Shown: piece after piece, positions 41,004 to 42,699 of the stretch
Layout of the letters: every line of letters starts with the position of its first letter
Position numbering within the stretch: the first letter of the stretch is position 1
NCBI GenBank assembly: GCA_902806335.1
Contig: CADCWG010000021.1
Location: 1-42,699, forward strand
DNA: 42,699 nucleotides
Direction: 5' to 3'
From: an uncultured Thermomicrobiales bacterium
GTDB lineage: Bacteria; Chloroflexota; Chloroflexia; Thermomicrobiales; UBA6265
Notes under the pieces: generated by a model
What the model was told of the DNA's origin: nothing
Databases searched by the model: none
What the model saw: only the letters and a program-made list of their open reading frames with translations
Position numbers and translations under genes: made by a program

Positions 41004-41031
41004 CCCGCCCCGGCCGGGTGGCCGGGGCGGG
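41004..41031 (-). terminator. Terminator of the 105-residue minus-strand gene
   Basis: 12-bp perfect stem CCCGCCCCGGCC/GGCCGGGGCGGG with a 4-nt loop, 36 nt after the stop. Read on the minus strand it is followed by CGACGTTTTC, a short T-tract. Confidence 0.7.
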
Positions 41032-41067
41032 AGTTGGATCGGGGCATCTCGTGTCGTCGAGTGCCGG

Positions 41068-41385
41068 TCAGTCGTCGGCGCTTCGCGCCTCCGGCTCGTC
41101 GCCTCGCGGCGCCGTCCGGTCAACCGCGGTCGCCCCCGGGAAGATCGGTGGTTCGACGACCACCAGTCGCTCCGGGTGGACCTTCCAGCAGTCGGTGACG
41201 GCGACCGTCGCCGCGCACCGCGCCACCTCGCTCGGGTTGTGCAGCGCCCAAGCGAGCGCGCACCGCATCAGCGGCAGTTCGCCCGCCGCGGGCTCGATGT
41301 GGCTGCGCATCAGCATCGGACACCCGAAATGCCCCGGCTCCGCCGACGGCTCCTCGACGAGGAGCGGGCGTCGCTCGCGGCCCAT
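41068..41385 (-). CDS. Small conserved hypothetical protein, 105 residues
   Basis: The C-terminal half is compact and Cys/Trp-containing: GHFGCPMLMRSHIEPAAGE, LMRCALAWALHNPSEVARCAATVAVTDCWKVHPERLVVVE. From memory, small proteins with the AxxWALHxxxEVxRCxAT...DCWKxHPER pattern occur in Chloroflexota genomes, without known function. Four Cys and several His could bind metal, but no classical motif is complete. ATG 41385 has GGAGAGGT upstream; TTG 41406 is an alternative. A hairpin terminator follows the stop, and a minus-strand TATACT lies 116 nt upstream. These together support a genuine single-gene unit. Confidence 0.72.
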   Translation of the reverse strand: MGRERRPLLVEEPSAEPGHFGCPMLMRSHIEPAAGELPLMRCALAWALHNPSEVARCAATVAVTDCWKVHPERLVVVEPPIFPGATAVDRTAPRGDEPEARSADD

Positions 41386-41500
41386 CGTGTGACCTCTCCG
41401 CCCCAACCGACCGGCGGCGCCGAGGCACCGTACCGTTGGGGCCTAAAGCGCCGTCCGCCGACAGGACCGTGGGCGGCCCGTGTCGGCTCCGGCGTCGGAT

Positions 41501-41506
41501 CAGTAT
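41501..41506 (-). promoter_or_regulatory. -10 candidate in the divergent region of the 105-residue gene and the serine hydrolase
   Basis: Minus-strand TATACT, preceded by GGC, points to the 105-residue gene. The overlapping plus-strand TATAGC could serve the hydrolase at 41605. No -35 boxes are clear. Confidence 0.35.
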
Positions 41507-41604
41507 AGCCCAGTAGTCCGGGCTCCACCGCGTCCCGGCCACGGCACCGCCGCCGGGACCGGCGTGACCGGAGATAGCTGGGCGGACCGGAGGGAGGCGA
41601 GAAG

Positions 41605-42624
41605 GTGGGCATCGCGACGCGGGACGATCGGTCGCCCGGGGACAGGGGGACGCCGGACGGGCCCCCCGGCTCGGCCGGCATTCCCGGCACGCTCGGATGG
41701 TCGGCTGTCGAGGTCGCCGGTCCCTGGGAGGGGGCCGCGGCCGACCGGACGCGGGACGCCGTCCTGGCGGCGGTGGCGGGGATCGAGGGCGTCGTCGGGC
41801 TGGCGGCGCGCGACCTGGGCACCGGCCGGACGCTGCGCCTCCGCGCCGACGAGGTCTTCCCGACCGCGTCGGTCTTCAAGGTCCCCCTGCTCTACGCCCT
41901 CCACCGCCTCGCCGACGCCGCCGCGGTCGACCTCGGGCGCCGGGTCACCCTGACGGCGGCCGACCGCGTCCCCGGGTCGGGCGTCCTGCAGGACCTCGCG
42001 CCCGGCCTCGCGCCGACCATCGGCGACCTGGCGGTGCTGATGACCGTCGTCTCGGACAACACGGCGACCGACCTCGTGCTCGGCCTGGTCGGCAAGGACC
42101 GCCTCGCCGCCGAGAACGCCCGGCTCGGCCTCGGCGCGACGACCGTCCCCCTGAGCGTGCGCGAGATCTTCTGCGCCGCGACGGGGCTCGACCCCGCCGA
42201 CCCCGCGACCACCTACGACGCGCTGCGCGAGGCCCTGCGCGGCCCGGTCCGCGACCCGGCGTCCGTGGCCTACGCCGACGATGCCCGCAACGACACCAGC
42301 ACCCCCGACGACATGGTGACCCTCCTGGGGGCGATCCAGCGCGGCGACGGCCTGAGCCCCGCCGCCCACGCCGCCGTCCTCGACACCCTTGGCCGGCAGA
42401 AGAACACGACGATCCTGCCGGCCCGCCTCCCCGAGGAGACCCCGATCGCCCACAAGACCGGCTCGCTGCGCGGGATCCGCAACGACGTCGGGATCGTGAC
42501 CGCCCCGAACGGCCCCTACGTCGTCGCGATCTTCGCCAAGCGCCTCGCCGACGAGGCCGCCGCCGTCAGATCCTTGGCCGACCTCTCCCGCGCCGTCTGG
42601 GACGCGTTCACGGACGCCCCCTGA
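41605..42624 (+). CDS. Class A beta-lactamase-related serine hydrolase
   Basis: 339 residues. The penicillin-interacting fold shows Ser89-V-F-Lys92 (FPTASVFKVPLLYAL), Ser150-Asp151-Asn152 (VVSDNTATDLVLGL) and Lys284-T-G (IAHKTGSLRGIRNDVGIV). No canonical class A ExxLN omega-loop motif is evident, and no signal peptide precedes the domain; the first 60 residues are polar and Gly/Pro-rich. It may therefore be a cytoplasmic or non-classical D-Ala-D-Ala-type peptidase or esterase rather than a resistance beta-lactamase. GTG 41605 has GGAGGGAGG upstream. It is divergent from the 105-residue gene. Confidence 0.88.
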   Translation: MGIATRDDRSPGDRGTPDGPPGSAGIPGTLGWSAVEVAGPWEGAAADRTRDAVLAAVAGIEGVVGLAARDLGTGRTLRLRADEVFPTASVFKVPLLYALHRLADAAAVDLGRRVTLTAADRVPGSGVLQDLAPGLAPTIGDLAVLMTVVSDNTATDLVLGLVGKDRLAAENARLGLGATTVPLSVREIFCAATGLDPADPATTYDALREALRGPVRDPASVAYADDARNDTSTPDDMVTLLGAIQRGDGLSPAAHAAVLDTLGRQKNTTILPARLPEETPIAHKTGSLRGIRNDVGIVTAPNGPYVVAIFAKRLADEAAAVRSLADLSRAVWDAFTDAP

Positions 42625-42646
42625 GGAACCCGGGCGGCTTGGCCCG

Positions 42647-42661
42647 GGCGGCTCAGCCGCC
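42647..42661 (+). terminator. Hairpin cluster after the serine hydrolase
   Basis: GGCGGC-TCA-GCCGCC at 42647-42661, followed at once by a second small GCGGC-TTA-GCCGC, 23 nt after the stop. A direct repeat CCCGGGCGGCT precedes it. No T-tract. Confidence 0.4.
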
Positions 42662-42699
42662 GCGGCTTAGCCGCCGCGCACCCGCCGGATGGCCGCGCC

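Overview
The window is very GC-rich with strongly G/C-biased third codon positions, many GTG starts and some TTG or CTG starts. Gene content (a MurT/GatD pair inside a cell-shape locus, two LLM-type flavin/F420 oxidoreductases, a short MeaA/archaeal-type acyl-CoA mutase large subunit, HD-GYP and NarL-type signalling, monoderm-type wall genes) fits a Chloroflexota bacterium, perhaps Thermomicrobia- or Limnocylindria-related. A high-GC actinobacterium is the alternative. This placement is inference; there is no rRNA or tRNA in the window to fix it.

Layout. 1-2546 (minus): DUF983 membrane protein, a ferrochelatase-family protein and protoporphyrinogen/coproporphyrinogen oxidase (cut by the window edge), in an operon with a 4-nt overlap between the last two. 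2773-3663: LLM oxidoreductase. 3927-10546: cell-wall elongation locus mreC - murT - gatD - mreD - mrdA (PBP2). 10841-13652: methylmalonyl-CoA epimerase and the catalytic subunit of a B12 acyl-CoA mutase. 14110-14862 (minus): orphan NarL-type response regulator. 15449-16777: a stand-alone FabF-like ketosynthase. 16859-18771 (minus): a secreted protein and a membrane HD-GYP phosphodiesterase, in a patch with less GC-biased codon use. 19447-21077: DUF2568 membrane protein and a conserved protein of uncertain role. 21362-25027: fatty-acid genes fabD, fabF and a FabG-like SDR, with no acyl carrier protein gene. 25502-28264 (minus): a 920-residue PAP2 phosphatase/kinase-like fusion. 28265-29595: no confident gene, but strong promoter-like signals, an RNA-like foldback and one doubtful small ORF. 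29596-32640: MMPL transporter divergent from a TetR regulator, with an operator-like tandem repeat between them. 33130-34682: second TetR with two palindromic operators, then a creatininase-family protein. 35154-36626 (minus): alpha/beta-hydrolase lacking its nucleophile, fused to an NTF2-like domain. 37353-38285 (minus): second LLM oxidoreductase. 38764-42624: MFS transporter, two small conserved proteins and a class-A beta-lactamase-like serine hydrolase.

How the genes work together. The largest functional block is envelope growth: MreC/MreD/PBP2 for elongation, MurT/GatD for lipid II amidation, and the distal serine hydrolase probably acting on beta-lactams or peptidoglycan. A second block is lipid and acyl-CoA metabolism (FabD, two FabF, SDR, epimerase, mutase). 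The hem genes serve haem synthesis, although the ferrochelatase homologue has lost the usual catalytic histidine.

Large intergenic spaces carry a dispersed repeat family. Its copies share a TGATACGG...GATCGCCGGCG end, GGGGCTTGCCCC hairpins and GCCGGCTTC modules, in both orientations. No insertion sequence, CRISPR array, prophage or integrated element was seen. The best candidates for something undescribed are the PAP2-kinase fusion, the 28.3-29.6 kb region, the repeat family and the two enzymes with altered active sites.
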